In this document: piece after piece, positions 36,981-52,700 of the stretch
How positions within the stretch are numbered: the first letter of the stretch is position 1
Layout: every line of letters starts with the position of its first letter
Translations under genes and position numbers: made by a program
The notes under the pieces: generated by a model
The model's database searches: none
What the model was told of the DNA's origin: nothing
Seen by the model: the letters and a program-made list of their open reading frames with translations, nothing else
DNA from: Microvelia longipes
Taxonomy: Eukaryota > Arthropoda > Insecta > Hemiptera > Veliidae
DNA length: 64,000 nucleotides
Direction of reading: 5' to 3'
NCBI GenBank assembly: GCA_018340805.1
Contig: JACMZG010001870.1
Location: 15,079,409 to 15,143,408 of the forward strand

Positions 36981-37057
36981 AATAACTCGCGTTTTTTACA
37001 ATATTCAAATTCATATATTGCTTTTTCATGGCCTTGCTTGCATGAGTTTATGCCTTA

Positions 37058-40000
37058 TCATTCTACCAATGCTTCATCGTCAATATAATAACCATATAGT
37101 AATATATAAGTGGTCACAAATAATGAAAAACTTAAAGGAAATATTCTTCTGGCTGCAATATCTATTTTTGAAAATCGTTTATCTTCAGGTACTTTGGGAA
37201 TATCTTCTTCTCTTGGTAGGAAATGGATACTCTGCCAGTACCTTACAGGAGCCATTAGTGTACGCCTGATTACGACCCGCCATGATTTCTTCATGTTAGC
37301 TTCTACTGTTTTTAACCATTCGGTATCTTTCATTCTACAACAAAAATGTAGGATTTTAAATAAAGATTTGGATAAAATATATAAACGCAGAGTTTGGTGT
37401 ATATGCATACTTAATTTAATACTCCAGCGCAAAAGTCCACAAGTCCAAATTGTATTTGAAATTCGTGCTCCCTAGCTCCACAACCTGAAAACTTTTTCGG
37501 TTTATGTATTATCCCAAACTCGGCACTGCATTATAAGAAATCATTCTAAAGTTAGGAAAAACTGAAAGAAATCGCTCATGTTGCGATACATTAAGCGGAA
37601 ACTTAAGCAAAAAATGGAATATCGAGAAAAGAAGCACACATTTCAAAAAAACATGTCACGGATCTGTGCTATAAACTTAAGCGTACTATCAGTTTTTGTT
37701 TAACTCATAGCCCCGAAAACATCGAAAAAGACCTATTTTTTGAAAATGTTGGTAACTTATTAAATCGGGTTAATGGCCTCAAAAAAATTAACCTGGTTTT
37801 TAAGAGGATTTTCTTCTCCTCATAATATATTTTTAATTAGTTCTTCATAAAGATAACCTGCTTATATGATTTATATTTCCCATCCCATTAGCGCAAATTT
37901 TTCCAAAGGAAATTCACAAAAACATATTGTAATATTTTATAAGTTATATGCAATAAAAATGGTTATTTTAATTATTTTTGAACACTTGGGGTTGTGAGCT
38001 GTGTGATTTAGGCTATACAAACAATCTCAACAAAACAATACAACCATAAAACTGCTTAAACTAGTCAGTCTTGCAGGGTGAATGAATCAATAATTCTGAT
38101 AAATAGAAAACACATTTAAACATAAGGTGAAATCCGAATTTAAACTTTTGAGTTACCTGTCAATATATATTTTAGATATGCCTGTATTTTACTTACACAA
38201 TTAATAACTATGTGCATCGAGGCTTATTTTATTTTTTAGTTTTCTTGTTACAGCTTAGCTTTAATAAACATAACATAACAACATAACTGCAACATACTAT
38301 TGAAACTGAAAAACTATTTTTCTCAGAGCTATTAGTTCCTGTTTGCTATATTTCCGGTTGTGGGAAATCTAATGTGTAATAATGTTACTATGGTATTTGT
38401 TCTTTCCTCCTTCTCTTTTAACCTTAAATTAATTATATCCTTTAGGAAGCGAGAAAAGCTCTGTCTCTCATTATTAGTACAAAGAAACTCCTTTTATCAA
38501 GAAACGAGCTGTATTGGAATTCAAAGCTAAGGGTTATTGCCCTTTAGATATTTATTAAAGCTCAAATTTCACTTTGTCTGACAAGGCTTTAGTAACAAGC
38601 CAACTAACTTTAATATTTTTAAGAATAAAGTAATGAACTATCAACGTTATTAAGAGACAAAGGATACAAGAGGAAACTTGAAGTGCAGTTAAGAATTACA
38701 AATAAACAAACACCAACACGTCTCTAGATTTTTAATAAAGCTGATCCGGCTTTCGGCTATAATGCTATCTACATTGCCGGATATATTAGTTCAGGTGTCC
38801 ACCAGACTTTAGCTTGTGGAGATCTACAGTGCCGGATACTTGAGTTCAGCTGTTCACTGCAGGTGGTTTACAGTCTTTAGCCTGAGTATATTTAGAAGAG
38901 AACTTGTATTTAAGGTGATACATTAAAGCCTACACCCCCAACTTAAAGTATTTATCAGCCTGCAGTAAGTGTGTTACAGTAAGTACACTAAGTGAATAGG
39001 ATGGAGGATAATCACGATCATTTGTATGTATCTTGTAATGCATATAACATGATTATCTGTTAAAAGATTTTATCGTTGATACAGTAACAGACCCTCACGC
39101 TACGTTTGTAATTTTGTTAACTAATTTATGACTTTGTTTGCGTTTGGTCCTCTATATGTCTTTGGTTTTGGTTTTGTTTTGTCTATAGTTGTTGGTATGC
39201 TTATGATATTCTACTGCTTGGATATAAATTCTTTCCTAGAAGAAGCATGCTAACATATTTTATTATAAGACTTCTCCTATACAATCTTTTTGTAGTGTAT
39301 TACTGATTTTTATTTATTAATAGCTATATTTTACCCAGAAAGATGTTCAGGGTCCAAGACATTAGGAACAGATCTCCATCTTTTCTCAGCCAAGGATGGC
39401 CCTGCTACGTCCAAATGGTTCCCTTTTCCTAATGTTGCTCTTTCTTTTAGTTCAGGAAGTTTTTTCAGTTGAAGATGTGGCTGAAAATGGATGATCAAAG
39501 AATAATACTTTTATTTTAAATGTAGTTATATTGTGTATGAAAGTAATGTTGACTCTATAATTCAGTTGCTGCTGTAAAAGCTAATGTCCTAGATATCTTG
39601 GCATCAGTTTTAGGGTTGGCTTTTAGTTTATTTAAAGAAAAATCCACGAAAATTCATTTTGAAGAACTTGAAATTTATCAAGCATAAATAAAAGTATGCT
39701 TAGTGATCTAAACCTTGAATATTTGCTCCAAAATCTTTGATGTACAAGGAAAGTTGGTCGTTAAAACTTTTTATGTACTCAACAGTAGATGACCTATTGA
39801 GGTACTGAACATTAGATAGACTTTTGAGGTACTCTAAAGTAGATGAACTATGAAGAAACTCAACAGTAGATAGACTTTGAGGTAGCTCATACAGCTCCTA
39901 ATTTAATAATTCATTTAATAATATAATATATTAATATTAATATAATAATAATATTATGAATATGATATAATAATATGATATAATTAATATTATAATTTTG

Positions 40001-43000
40001 TAATAACATTATATAATTATATTTAGTTTGAGCTACACAAACTATAACACATAGGCGTTTAGTTAAGTATTCCGTAAATCAACCGATATTGTCACAGTAT
40101 TATTGTCCGAGGGAGTTTCGCGAACCATTCATGTTTATATGTTGAATTGAGCCGTGGAGTGCCTTAATAATGAATAAAAACAGAACAGTTTTGTCTCTCC
40201 ACACATTATTATATTTATATAACAGAGCCGGCTATCAACCATTAACGGTCATCATCAGTGCCTATATGACAAACAATTGATCAATTAAGAAAATAAAAAA
40301 ATAGTTCTTCATTCGTTTTTCACAAAATTACTATAAATATAATCAATAGATATCAACCTGTATAATTCCTACGTGGATCAATAATAAAAAGTTCAATTGT
40401 ACCGTTGGCTTTAAAAAAAAGAAAAACGAAGAGCTTAAAATTAGTTTACTAGCTCCTTCTCATTTTAGCAAATTGTCAAAGGAAAACCCGCAAATGAGAC
40501 AAAATAATTATACGTGAAACATGACTTAACTTTTTGGTGGTTGGTATGTTAAATACGCTTTTCAATTTATTATTTGTTCTGTAAATTGCGGAATCATTGT
40601 CAAATGGGAAATAATACATAATGATATTTATTAAAAACCCCGATTACCTTTTGTTCTGTTGTACAAGTCAGATCGATAATTTCCGTTGAAGTTTGAGAAG
40701 ATACATCGATATCATCAAAGTACTGAGTGACTTGGATGTGTATAGCTGGAATTATCCCATCCCTTTTCTTCTCTTCATGCATTATTAATTCTTTTTTGTC
40801 TTCATCTTTTTCGTTTTGTTTTGCCTTCAATAGAACATATGCACGCATCGTTAATTATGAATATGTAAATAATGATAAACATTCCATTGTTTTGATTTCA
40901 AAATCTGAAGTTATTGTTGGTTTTTAGTTCAATAGTTTCGCAAGGCATGTATTGAACGAAATCGTTTCTAATAGGCATAAGTTGAAAGTATTCTATGGTT
41001 TAACGTAAAATTGGAATACAAAAATAGCTATAGAAAAGTTCATTATAATTAGAAAATACAGCAAGTTTGTTTACTGATAAATATGTATTTAAGCTAAAGC
41101 TTAACCTGTTTAAAGGTCATCATCAGTGCTTTTCAAACAAATTGCAGAAAATTTAACTACTAACTCTCAGGACAAGAAACTGTATAAAATACATCGCCTA
41201 CACTAATGATTATAGAGCAGATGGGTGGATTTTTTACAATTTTTTAAAATACGTAAACAAGTTGTTTGATAAAATTTGAACTAATGCTAATAATGAGATA
41301 AAACATAGCAAATATATTTTGTTGTGTTATATTACATGACTAAATGCGAGCCAAATCTCAAACTAATCGAAAAGTTTTTTCGCGCTATATGAATTTTTAA
41401 AATTTCAGCCTTCATTATTGCGGGTTAGTTACGTCATAAAAAAATATTATCCGGATAGATCAACTAGACCTAAATAAATTGATTTTTGAACCAATTAAGC
41501 TCTCTTACATGAATACACTGGGAGGTAAGATGATAAAAGACACATAAACACATACACATTCAGACAACTTTGTTAAAATTATTTTGGAGGTCATAAAGAC
41601 GCCTGAAACGGATAATTCAGGTGACATTCCGATATTGGATTTTTTGCAAACACAATACTTTTCCTGTATACTAACGGTATAAATAATAAAAAAGTAAGAA
41701 TAGAGTTTAATAAGAAATTATGGTTTTAAAGATTAAGAAAAAGTTCTTTGAGAGTTTAATTTTAACTTTAGGGAGGTATTATTACCTTAAAATAACTTAT
41801 TAAAAGACGATAAAAAGCATTTTCTTTTTATACACCCGAAAATATTACCAAAATAATATTCAAACAAATTTAATACTTGTCAAGACGTGTTTAGCATGCC
41901 TAAACCCCGTTTTTAAATTCCTTGTGTATTTATCATCAGAATTTATAACGGGTTTTAAGCAAGTAAAATATTCAAGACTAAAGAAAAACAGCTAGTTTTT
42001 AAAGTCAAATGCATAGTTAATAAAGTTTTTATTTTTCTTTTATTCCATGAATCAAAATCCTCAGGAGTTATATTTTATAAAAACCACTTCAATGCTACGA
42101 CTAGAATTTTTATGGAATTATTCTTATTTATTATATATTTTGTTTTTAAATTCTTAACTTACCAATTTTTTCTCTTCGGAATTTTTATTCCTCTGCTCAA
42201 TCAATCTTTTCAAATCCGTTTTGACTTTTTCGATAAAGTTGATAACGGCATATTCGACGAGAACCGCAAATACGAACGTGAAACAGAATATAACCCACCA
42301 GTCCAAAGCTGTTGCGTATGAGACTTGCGGTAATTGTGATCTGCCACCAAATCCTAAAGTTGTTATACTCAATACAGTCATCATGGCTGCAAAAGATCAA
42401 ATTTAAAAATCATAATAAAGTTTTAGTAGGAGTAGTTGAAGTATTATAGATATATGTCTTATTAGACCAAGAGCCCAGGGGTGTTTTGTTAATAAAAAGT
42501 GTAATGGCTGGAACAGGTCTCAATTTTTCGTAAATACTTTCTGAACAAGGATCTGCAATTCTGCCGACTCATATCGGATGGGTGTCCAGGTAGAACGCAC
42601 TTAAGGGGTCAAAGGTTCTGCCTGGGACGCCCATCCGATACGAGTCGGCAGAATTGCAGATCCTTGTTCGGAAAGGTAATTACGAAAAATTAAACCGTTT
42701 CCAGCCATTACACTTTTATTAACTTGGGTGGTAAATTTGACCCTAAAGTGTGTTCTGCCTGGGACCCCATCCGATACGAGTCGGCAGAGTTGCAGATCTT
42801 GTTCAGGAAGTATTTACGAAAAATTGAGACCGGTTCCAGCCATTACACTTTTTATTAACTGGGTGGAAAATTGACCTGTAAAGTGCGTTCTGCCTGGACG
42901 CCCATCCGATACGAGTCGGCAGAATTGCAGATGCTGTTCAGGAAGGTATTTATGAAAAATTGAGACCGGTTCCAGCCATTACACTTTTTATAACTTGGGT

Positions 43001-46000
43001 GGAAAATTTGACTGTAAGTGCGTTCTGCCTGGGACGCCCATCCGATACGAGTCGGCAGAATTGCAGATGCTTGTTCAGGAAGGTATTTATGAAAAATGAG
43101 ACCGGTTCCAGCATTACCTTTTTTTAACTTGGGTGGTAAATTGACCTGTAAAGGCGTTCTGCCTGGACGCCATCCGATACGAGTCGGCAGAATGCAGATC
43201 CTTGTTCAGGAAGGATTTACGAAAAATTAAACCCGTTTTCAGCCTTACACTTTTTACTACAAAACACCCCTGGGCTCTTGGTCTATATTGACTAATGTTC
43301 ATTACAAAATTATGACAATTGTTCATATTATAACTTATGACAATTGTGCTCTGGTACTTATCATTTAAGACGGTAAAATTATAATAGATTAGGCAACCAG
43401 AATAACATTTTGAAAGAAAATGATGAAGGTTTTACTAGTGCGGTAGTTGTACGTACCATTGATATTTGTCTAAATGACTAAGCTCTCTATAAAACTTTAT
43501 TTCATATCGATTAAACTTATGCTTATTGCCCTTTACTACTTATTATTCAAACAACAAAATTATATACGTAGGCAGTCAGTAAGTTTGTGTGCCGATATGT
43601 TGAAAGAGAATTATGAAGCATTCAGCGTAACATGCATTTTCAATTTTGATTGAATCGATTCGACTTTTTGTTTTATTAAGTCTCTACTGATAGTACCATT
43701 AGTTTAGAACTTTTTCTTCCAAACCTATGCTGTCAATTATTTTATAACTGTAGATTGAATTAAGGCCTGTATATAGCTATTCGATATCAGAGCATTTCTT
43801 AATTTCAATAATTCCTAGCAGCATGCGTAACCTGCAAAACCTTTACGGCTATATTTAAATTGTAAGCGTTAGTGGATTTTATACCATAAGGATATAAATA
43901 AAAGTCTATCCACAAATAAACTTTTATTCGTGGATAGACTTTTATTTACATCATTTACAGCAATATACCTGAGGGGAAAAAAATAATATACTCAGTTGAT
44001 TACTTACCTAATGAACATCTTCCTGGTACGTCATTAGGATTGATCCAAAATGAAACCCAAGAACAAGATACGATAAGACTGCAAGGAACATATATTTGAA
44101 GAACAAAGAAACCTATTGTTCTTCTAAGAGTAAATTCCGCGGCAACAACAGAATATTCCTCTGTAATGTAGTTGTTAACAATTATTAAAATACAAAATTT
44201 TAACAGGTACGATAAATGCGTCGTAATAAGAAATATTTTGGTTTTCCCCTCTAATCGTTACAGTGATTTTGCTTTTCTGTTCATTTTCTAATAACAAGTT
44301 TTTTTTTCTTTAATAAATACTGTTTAGATAGTAATATATACTATAGACTCAAAATATATTTATACTTAATGCACCCGTTAGAGTATTTTCAATCAGATAA
44401 AACAATACCGCCAACATCATTTGAAAGCGAGTAGGCTTCCGCGATTATTGTCATGAAGATTTAGGTCTTCCGGTAGTGATCGCGTCAATGTAAATGAAGA
44501 ATCCGACATTTCGCTTCCACTGTGGGAGGCATCTTCAGGGATGTAGGACATCATGGATAGAAACACAATAGTTCAGTTTTGTAGAGCATTGTGTTTCTAT
44601 CTATGATGTCCTACATCCCTGAAGATGCCTCCCACAATGGAAGCGAAACGTCGGATTCTTCATCTACATTGACGTGGTCACCACTGGAAGACCCTTAGAA
44701 TAATACTATATATAGAAGGAGCACAGGGCCGTAAACACAATGTAATTCCATTGATAACACGAAAGCCGGTTGACTGGTGCAACTAAGTAATGCTGCCAAC
44801 CTGACAACATAACATTATTTTAAATATTTGTCATAAATATCTATTAATGAAGAAAGATCGTAAAGAACAAATATTATAACTTAAAACACGTGCTGAGTAT
44901 TTAATAAAACTGGTCTTAGATGGCAAAAGGGTGGCGGAATACAAGAATCTACATTTAGTTGATGAGGACTACTTATTATATATAATTTTAATAAATACGT
45001 TAAACAGTTAATTTTTATAGCAATAATTGTGATGCCGTACCAAACTTATGAAATGAAAGAGCGCACTTACGTTCTTTCACTTAATGTTATATTAGTAATA
45101 CGTTGCATCAAGAAGTTACGTCAGAATCTAATAAAAATTGATCTGCCATATTCGCTGTTATTTTAAAATTGTCGGTTATTTGTCAATTTTATGCGTGTTA
45201 TGTATATTTTCTTTTTCTACTCTGCCAGAGCTTTTATACGATATGCAACACGATTTTTTCGCTTATTATTTTTTAAATTTCTCCATATTAGCCGCTTTTT
45301 TAAAAATGTTGGTATCTTATAACGGAAAACTATACAGCTTTGAAGACTAATTAATACTAAGTGAATCTAGGTTTCATTAAAATCGGTTAATGTTTACAAA
45401 AGTAATCATGACATGTACAAACACACGGATAGTGTGTTAGTACGTGGTACATGTCTCTTTTTATGTTCGCACGTGTCAATCTTCTTGAAATAAAGAACCC
45501 ACTGGCGATTGTTCAATAAAATATTTACCATTTCCTCTCATAGCAAAGCTTTGATCGAGTGTAGAAATATTATGTAGATCATATTGCGCCATTTCCACGT
45601 TAGATTCCACTGTAACCCTATTAGGGTGCCAAACGTAGACAACGTCATCTGTGGTATATCCATCTGGAAGAATAAAGCAAGTTATTAAAAATCTGACCTA
45701 AAAGAAAATGTAAAAAAATCTGGCGGGCGAATTTCCTTTGGAAGATATGTTTCCGTGCTTAACAATCAATTATTTGCTTAAGGTTCCGGTTTATTCTTAA
45801 TAACTATTTTTTAAAGAAAATGCGCATTATTATCCTATTGGTTAACTTATCCCTAAAATTAGCAGTGCACACTATTATTTGAACTAGTTTAAAGCTCCGT
45901 TAGTATTTATCTTTAAGGTATTAGTGGATTTCTTTTAAAAAATACAGATAAAATAACTAAAGAGTAACTAATGCTTGATAATTGAGTAACTGCTCAAGTA

Positions 46001-46325
46001 TACCCAGAATCTTCAGCAAAAAATGGATTGTGAACCAAGGAAACAAAAGAAATTAGCACGACATGCAGTCCATCGCGCCAAAATTAATGCGTAGTAATAA
46101 ACTTTTACAATGTAAATAAAGCGATAAAAAATTATCGTTCTTAGAAGAAATGATTCAAACCTAGGTACCCAGGCTTTGAGTACATTAAGGGCTCATAACT
46201 ACTCCTGGTTCTTTACATTCAATTCTTGGGTCCAAAAAATATAGAAAGGACTCCCCACTTGAAATATGATGTTGTTTATTGGCCAGTATTTATGTTTCCA
46301 AAAATGGAACACAGTTTATATATAT

Positions 46326-46378
<53 letters not shown>

Positions 46379-46383
46379 ATCTA

Positions 46384-46425
<42 letters not shown>

Positions 46426-46611
46426 TTGTGTTTTTAAATGCAGATCGTCGTCCGCTCCCGTTAAATGGCCTTAGCTCTTACGAAAGCTCGTCTCACACAT
46501 CTGCTACACGGGCCAATAAGGTTTGATATGGCCCTGGGCCATATATACGTACATACATACAAGAAGATATAAGTAGTGTTAAGCAATTATCTTAGAATGA
46601 CGCATATGAGG

Positions 46612-46685
<74 letters not shown>

Positions 46686-46736
46686 TATATATATATTAAT
46701 AATAAATATATATAATATATAATATATATATATATA

Positions 46737-46777
<41 letters not shown>

Positions 46778-49700
46778 ATATATACATTATATATATATAT
46801 ATATATATAATAATGCGTCACTTATGATGTAAAATTTGCTATGATATATTCTTAACAACAATAATTTATTGAAATCATTTGTAAAGATTGTTTTAGCAGA
46901 AGTAGGCAATCAAATAATGCTACGTGTTATATTTTAGAGTTTTGATGTGTTAATACAACATATTAACGATGCTTTTATGTTCAAAAGAGACTAAAATTAT
47001 CTTTTTGACTCTATTGCAAGGGACTCACGGTTCTCTATTAAAAGGGACTAAATACGGGACTAAAGTACAATCAGGGACGACTGAAGTATAAATCAGTGTG
47101 AAATATTTTTGCGCATGCGTTGAACACGGAGTTAGCTTGTATCTGGTTGCTATGACAATGATCAAAATACGCATGCGCGTCTCACTGACAGTCAAGTCAG
47201 TGAAACGCACTTAATTCTTTAAGGTACGTAATCTTTATAATATATTCGATAAAAACTTCTTAATTTTGAAATAGTCTGTTCTTTCGTATGCATAGCGTAA
47301 TTAACAGGTAATCATATTCCATACGTATTTAATATTTTCCGGTTATTGCACTGTATTCGTTTAGTCGATCGAGTCAGATGACTTTATAACTGATCCCGCC
47401 AAAACATTGCGTCTTTTATTGTGAAGGCACGCATAGGTTGTAAAGGAGTTTTAAACTATAAATAATTTTAAATAAATTTTGATATTTTTGCATTATAATA
47501 AAGTTTCGTTAAAATAAAATATTTTTGAAGAGATTTTTTTTATGAAAAACAGTAATGTGTGAATAAGTGAAATAATAGTTCGTGTAAAGGTTATATTGCC
47601 TTTAAAGGTACATACACCTAGAGATATTTTACTAGAGGAAGCATACCATATCAGAATACATTGGGAAACTTGAAATGTCTTTTTGGGGCTCTCAGGGGCT
47701 GTGTGTAGCATCATAATAACCTACTCTTAGAGTATTTTAAGGTTATAATAATTATCTGTTGTTAATGCCCGTAAATTTTGTTGTGTTCTGTATTATAAAT
47801 GTTAATAATTTAGTAGAGTTTGTTTGATTTTAATAATAATCGAAGTTGTTAAGGTAACTTTTTCGTTGTTTCATAAGTCAACTGATAGGTCATCTCTTGG
47901 GATATATATCTATGTTCACAACTGAAAATTTATGTATGCATGTGCGTACTTAGTTCCAAGAGCTTTTTTTAAAAAAGCAGTTGACAGGTAATTTATTTTT
48001 TAAGAGAAACGTCTGTTTTGCAGAAAATTCTATAACTATTTATTAGGAAAAGAACGACTTTTCCAAACAATATAACGTAATTTTTTATCCGAAATGTTTC
48101 TCAAAATATAGAGCAAATTAATAAAATAATTATTATTTTTATTATTATTACTGTGCGATTTCATCATTTGAATGAAAAGTTAGGTAAACAACAATCAATC
48201 AAAAACTTGATTTCTGTTGGAAATTTGAACGGGGACTGCCTAAGCCATAATAGATCCCGTATAAGAACTGCTTTTTTTATGGATAACCCATTTAATTTAT
48301 AAAATAAGAATTTATAAAAAATTGTACTTTTAATTTCTTTATTTTGATTAGATAGGAAGGTTATATAACCTAGATATGAAATAATAATCAAAAACACTTA
48401 CACAATATACTTGTACCAACCTTGTGTTTATCTTATATTTAGTTTACCTTTATTCTATATTTGATTTACTTAATTTATCTTATTATTAATATTTAAGCAT
48501 TTTGACCTGCTCATCAGTGTAGTCTTAGTCTATTTTATCTGTTTGTCTATATAGAAGAGGTGCTGATGACCTTAGTGTTAAGCACCTTAATAATAAATAA
48601 ATAAATATAACCTAGATAGTTTTTTACACTAATTACCCTTTTTCCAATCGCGCAATCGCTGGAGTTTACTTTATAATAATAATAATGCCCGTTTTGAGCC
48701 TTCAGGGCTCATCAGGGATAACCCCTGCGGGAACAACCTCGGGTGGTAGTAGCAACCGTTACGCTCAAAGTGTATTTTAAAGTTGGCGATAATTTATCTA
48801 AACAATAATCTTCTTCAAACTGAGAGCATAACCTGGAATGCGAACCCCAGACCTCCGTGGATGTCAAAGGCGGCCATGGTATGTGTAAAGACTAACGCCT
48901 TAACGACCACGGCCACGAAGGCGGCCATGGAGTTTACTTTTGTTTACCTAAAATTATGCCGTAAAGAAACATTTGATTATAAAGAACAAAAGTGCAAACT
49001 TAGTAGTGCACACAAGTTTAATTGCCGAACAAACCCTAAACAGGTAAATAAATAATTTCTCATGTATACATTATGTGCAAACATAATATGTTCAAAATCA
49101 ACATTGAAATATATTCATTATATTATATAATGAAAATGAATATGATAAAATCAAGAATGTATGTTTAAAAGAAAATCTAAAGTAATTATATAGATGAAAT
49201 AGAAGGAAACTCGGATTTATCTTTGTCTGATTTGATTAATAAGATGTTTTGATGCGTAACTCTTATAAAAATATTGTGTAACGTGCAATTATAATATATA
49301 ATTTCAAAACCCACGTCGCTGTATTAAAGTCATTGGTCAAAAAAATATTGTTGAAAAATTATGCCAAAAAACCATATTTGGTAGATCTCCAATTTTTTTC
49401 TATATGGTAATTCCAGATTTAAGACGGACCTTTAAGTGTAATGCTAAATTATTTGAACAAATGATTTAATGAAGAATTAATTAGATATCTAATACATATT
49501 GTTTGATACGTTATTGTTGAGTAAATTATATTGTTAAAGAGATATCACGTTAGTTTTGCCAAGAACACAATATGACGTTATATTTATCAAATTCACACCT
49601 GTTTTATTGATTAAAACGTGCCGTAGTGTGAATTTATCAAAGATTCTTTCATGTAAATTATTTATGTAAATCTGAGATATAAATAGACGGGTTTAGAGCT

Positions 49701-52700
49701 GGATTTAACTTTGAGTCTAGCTAAAGGTCTATCTATGATAATTTTGATTTTCTCACCTTGTCAGGGTATAAATAAATCGAATTAATGACGGAATATTTTA
49801 TCACCTGTATGAATACGGGCCGTCAGTCTGTAGCCACCACGTTGTTTTTGTTTCCTATTTTTTGTTTTTACAAAGCCTCGCCCTACAGGCCTGCTCCGCG
49901 GACCTGTGGCCCTTGCTATATCCCCTTTAAGTCTACATCGTTTGTTGTTTTAGTATTTATTATTACGTGCCATTTTGTCATGTATCTAGCGAATTTTCAT
50001 TGCCTCGCCTCACAAACTAAGGACCTCTGTTGCTAGCTATGGTTTTTTTGGGGCCATATATACGTATATACAACCATATATATGTATGTATAGCGTTTTG
50101 GTTCAACGCAATTTTTACAATTTGGTAAAAATATTGGTTCGGGTTAGATATCATTCGAAAATATATTTTGAAAAGAATATATTTCCAAATATTTCTGTAA
50201 TATTGTAGTCTTTTGGCCAAAAGTAATCTCGTTTCTTTTGGCTTAGCGTTAAGAAACCCACAATAATGACCTCACAAACATTTCAATAAATCACAAATCT
50301 TTACAAAGTGTTTAGATCAGGCTGAAATTTTCTCTCATGTATTACTATGTATGGTTAACAAAAATACGAAGTTATATTTTATTATCAGTTTTACTTCCGG
50401 TGTTATTGATTGACATATATAACATAATGTATTTTTCTTGTAAATGTTTTCCCTTTTACAAGGTTAAGCTATTGGCAGGTACGGTTTATGTAAAAAGGGT
50501 GGATAGAATACCACTTATTTATCCATCTAAAATCTACATAATGAAGAACCCCAAGCAACATTAGGGTAATTTAAAATAAAGGACTTAACATTTATATTTA
50601 ATAGTGTAATTGAAATCTGTTTCAGATTTTTTTGGATTGACTGAACCTGATCCACAAGCAATAATTTTTTTGTGAATTTATCTCTAATGCAAAACTATTG
50701 AAGCTTTGCTCGAATAATGTTTATATTAAAAGTAAGTATTCTTTTTAGTTTTATTTATGTATCTATTTGGTTTGTTAAAAACAATTTTTTAGTCAACACT
50801 GACTTCTTGATTACTTCCTTGTTCATAGGGCAGATTTAACTATCCTCTTCTCGTTTAACTCCTCATTCTACTTTCTCTCGTAATAAGTATTGATAGGCTA
50901 AATACAATAATTTTACTTAGAATGAAATTACAAGGAGAAACATTTCAGATGCACTATAGTACGACACACGGCTAAAATCAATTGACACCCCGCCAAAATC
51001 TCAATGCTTTCAACCCTCATTTTTAAATAAAAAAATCCCTTCTTTATAGTAACAAAAAAAAATCCCTACTCTGGCAACACTGAAAGTCAGGTTATGTTTT
51101 GAATTTTATGATTTGTTTTTATTTGATATCGTATTTTTTTTTATTTTTAAAAATTTATTTACTTTTTAAGTAGGAATATCGTCGTATCTTATAAATTTAC
51201 CTAAGTGTTGCATTAAATTTGTTCGGGAAGTATGAATTAAGCGAAGTTAAAGTTTTTGATTACGTAATGCAATGGATCATAATAGTTCTATGATAAAAGT
51301 TTGACGATTTTAATAAATCGTCAGCTATAAGTACTTTTTCCCAAAATAAACTGCTTTTTTGTGTCATGTTTGTATAATTGAATGCGTATTGTTACATATT
51401 ATAAATATAATATGACACAATATGCATTCATGACTTAAAAAGTCAAGACTGTCATCTATTGAAAGACATTGGCATTTTCGAAAAAAATGCTGTCTTTTGG
51501 TTGACAGACCCCAAACCCTGCGCTGTACTCTAATAGCAAGAAATGCTTGAAGAATACATCAATGTCTATGCGTCAAATATAGGCACTCAGATCATATTAC
51601 AACTCTGCAATAATTGGATGAATTAAACAGATTGGAATGGAATGAAACGAACTCGAACAGATAAATATGGACAATGAGGGAAATAAAAGCGACGCGAGGT
51701 TTCAAATATTTACAACCAGTGTTGCCTTTTTATGATTTTATTTACGAAAAAGGTATTTTTTTATACCGAGGTTGGCATAAAGTGGAGGGGGAAAGAGCGG
51801 GGTCGGTCTGAACTGATAGAATTCTTTCCCTCACAGATTTTTGGCGGGGTGTCAATTGATTTTAGCCGTGTGTCGTATTATAACAACAAATCCTAAAATC
51901 AAGGAGAACACATTGTTCTAGAGTTTTGTAAATGGTTTTTTCACCAGTAAATTCACTCTTGCGAGTTCTAATTTACCACTATTATATTTTGGTAACTAAT
52001 ACCCAAATAAGATAATTTTGTTACTACTAGTGGTAACCTTGGAAAATTTAAATTATATAATACCCAAAGAATATAAAGAAAAAGAAAGATGGTCCTCGGA
52101 TTTATTATTTAGGACAAGAAGAGGTTAATTCCGTAACCAGTTAACAGGAGCGCTAGTGCAATGAGGTAGTTTCACCTGGCCAACTACGAGAATGCGCCAC
52201 TGTCGTTTTCCTTTCAGCAAACTACTTCTGGTACAAAACTGATTAATCAAAATATTTGCTTTATTTGTTAATGACCAAGTTTGTAGACACTCGTGTCGTT
52301 AAAATGGCATTAAAACAAGGTTATTTCATAATACTAACTTAAAAAGTAAAAAGTATGTTATGGTCCTTTAACTCCTTAGTCCTTGATAAATAAAAATAGT
52401 AAAATTTCTTAGAATTTAACGCGGTTTCCAAAATAAGCAATATTATGGTATCCCATAGCTGAACTTTTAAAAATTACGAAAAGTAGTTACAAATTGGCCA
52501 TATTTTGGTAATAATTACCACAAAAGTAATGGTTAAGAGTCACTTGTCTGGGAGGACCAGTTTAAAGTTTAGGAACATGTTTGTCTATATTTTTAATATT
52601 TCAAGGAATTAATGTTGTTGCATCCCCCTGCATTGATAAATGTTCCACCCTGAATATCTGCCTTATAGAGTTATATATTTTTTGCAGGAAAAAATTGTTT

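Noticed and set aside
46226..46787. Frames coding Tyr-Ile repeats
   Set aside because: Translations of (TA)n tracts.
47493..47714. 73-codon minus-strand frame (MMLHTAPESPKK)
   Set aside because: No domain, splice context or neighbours supporting it; C-terminal half is AT-rich low-complexity translation.
48783..49055. 90-codon plus-strand frame
   Set aside because: Runs through the inverted SINE and its flank; the SINE has a clear 12-bp target duplication.
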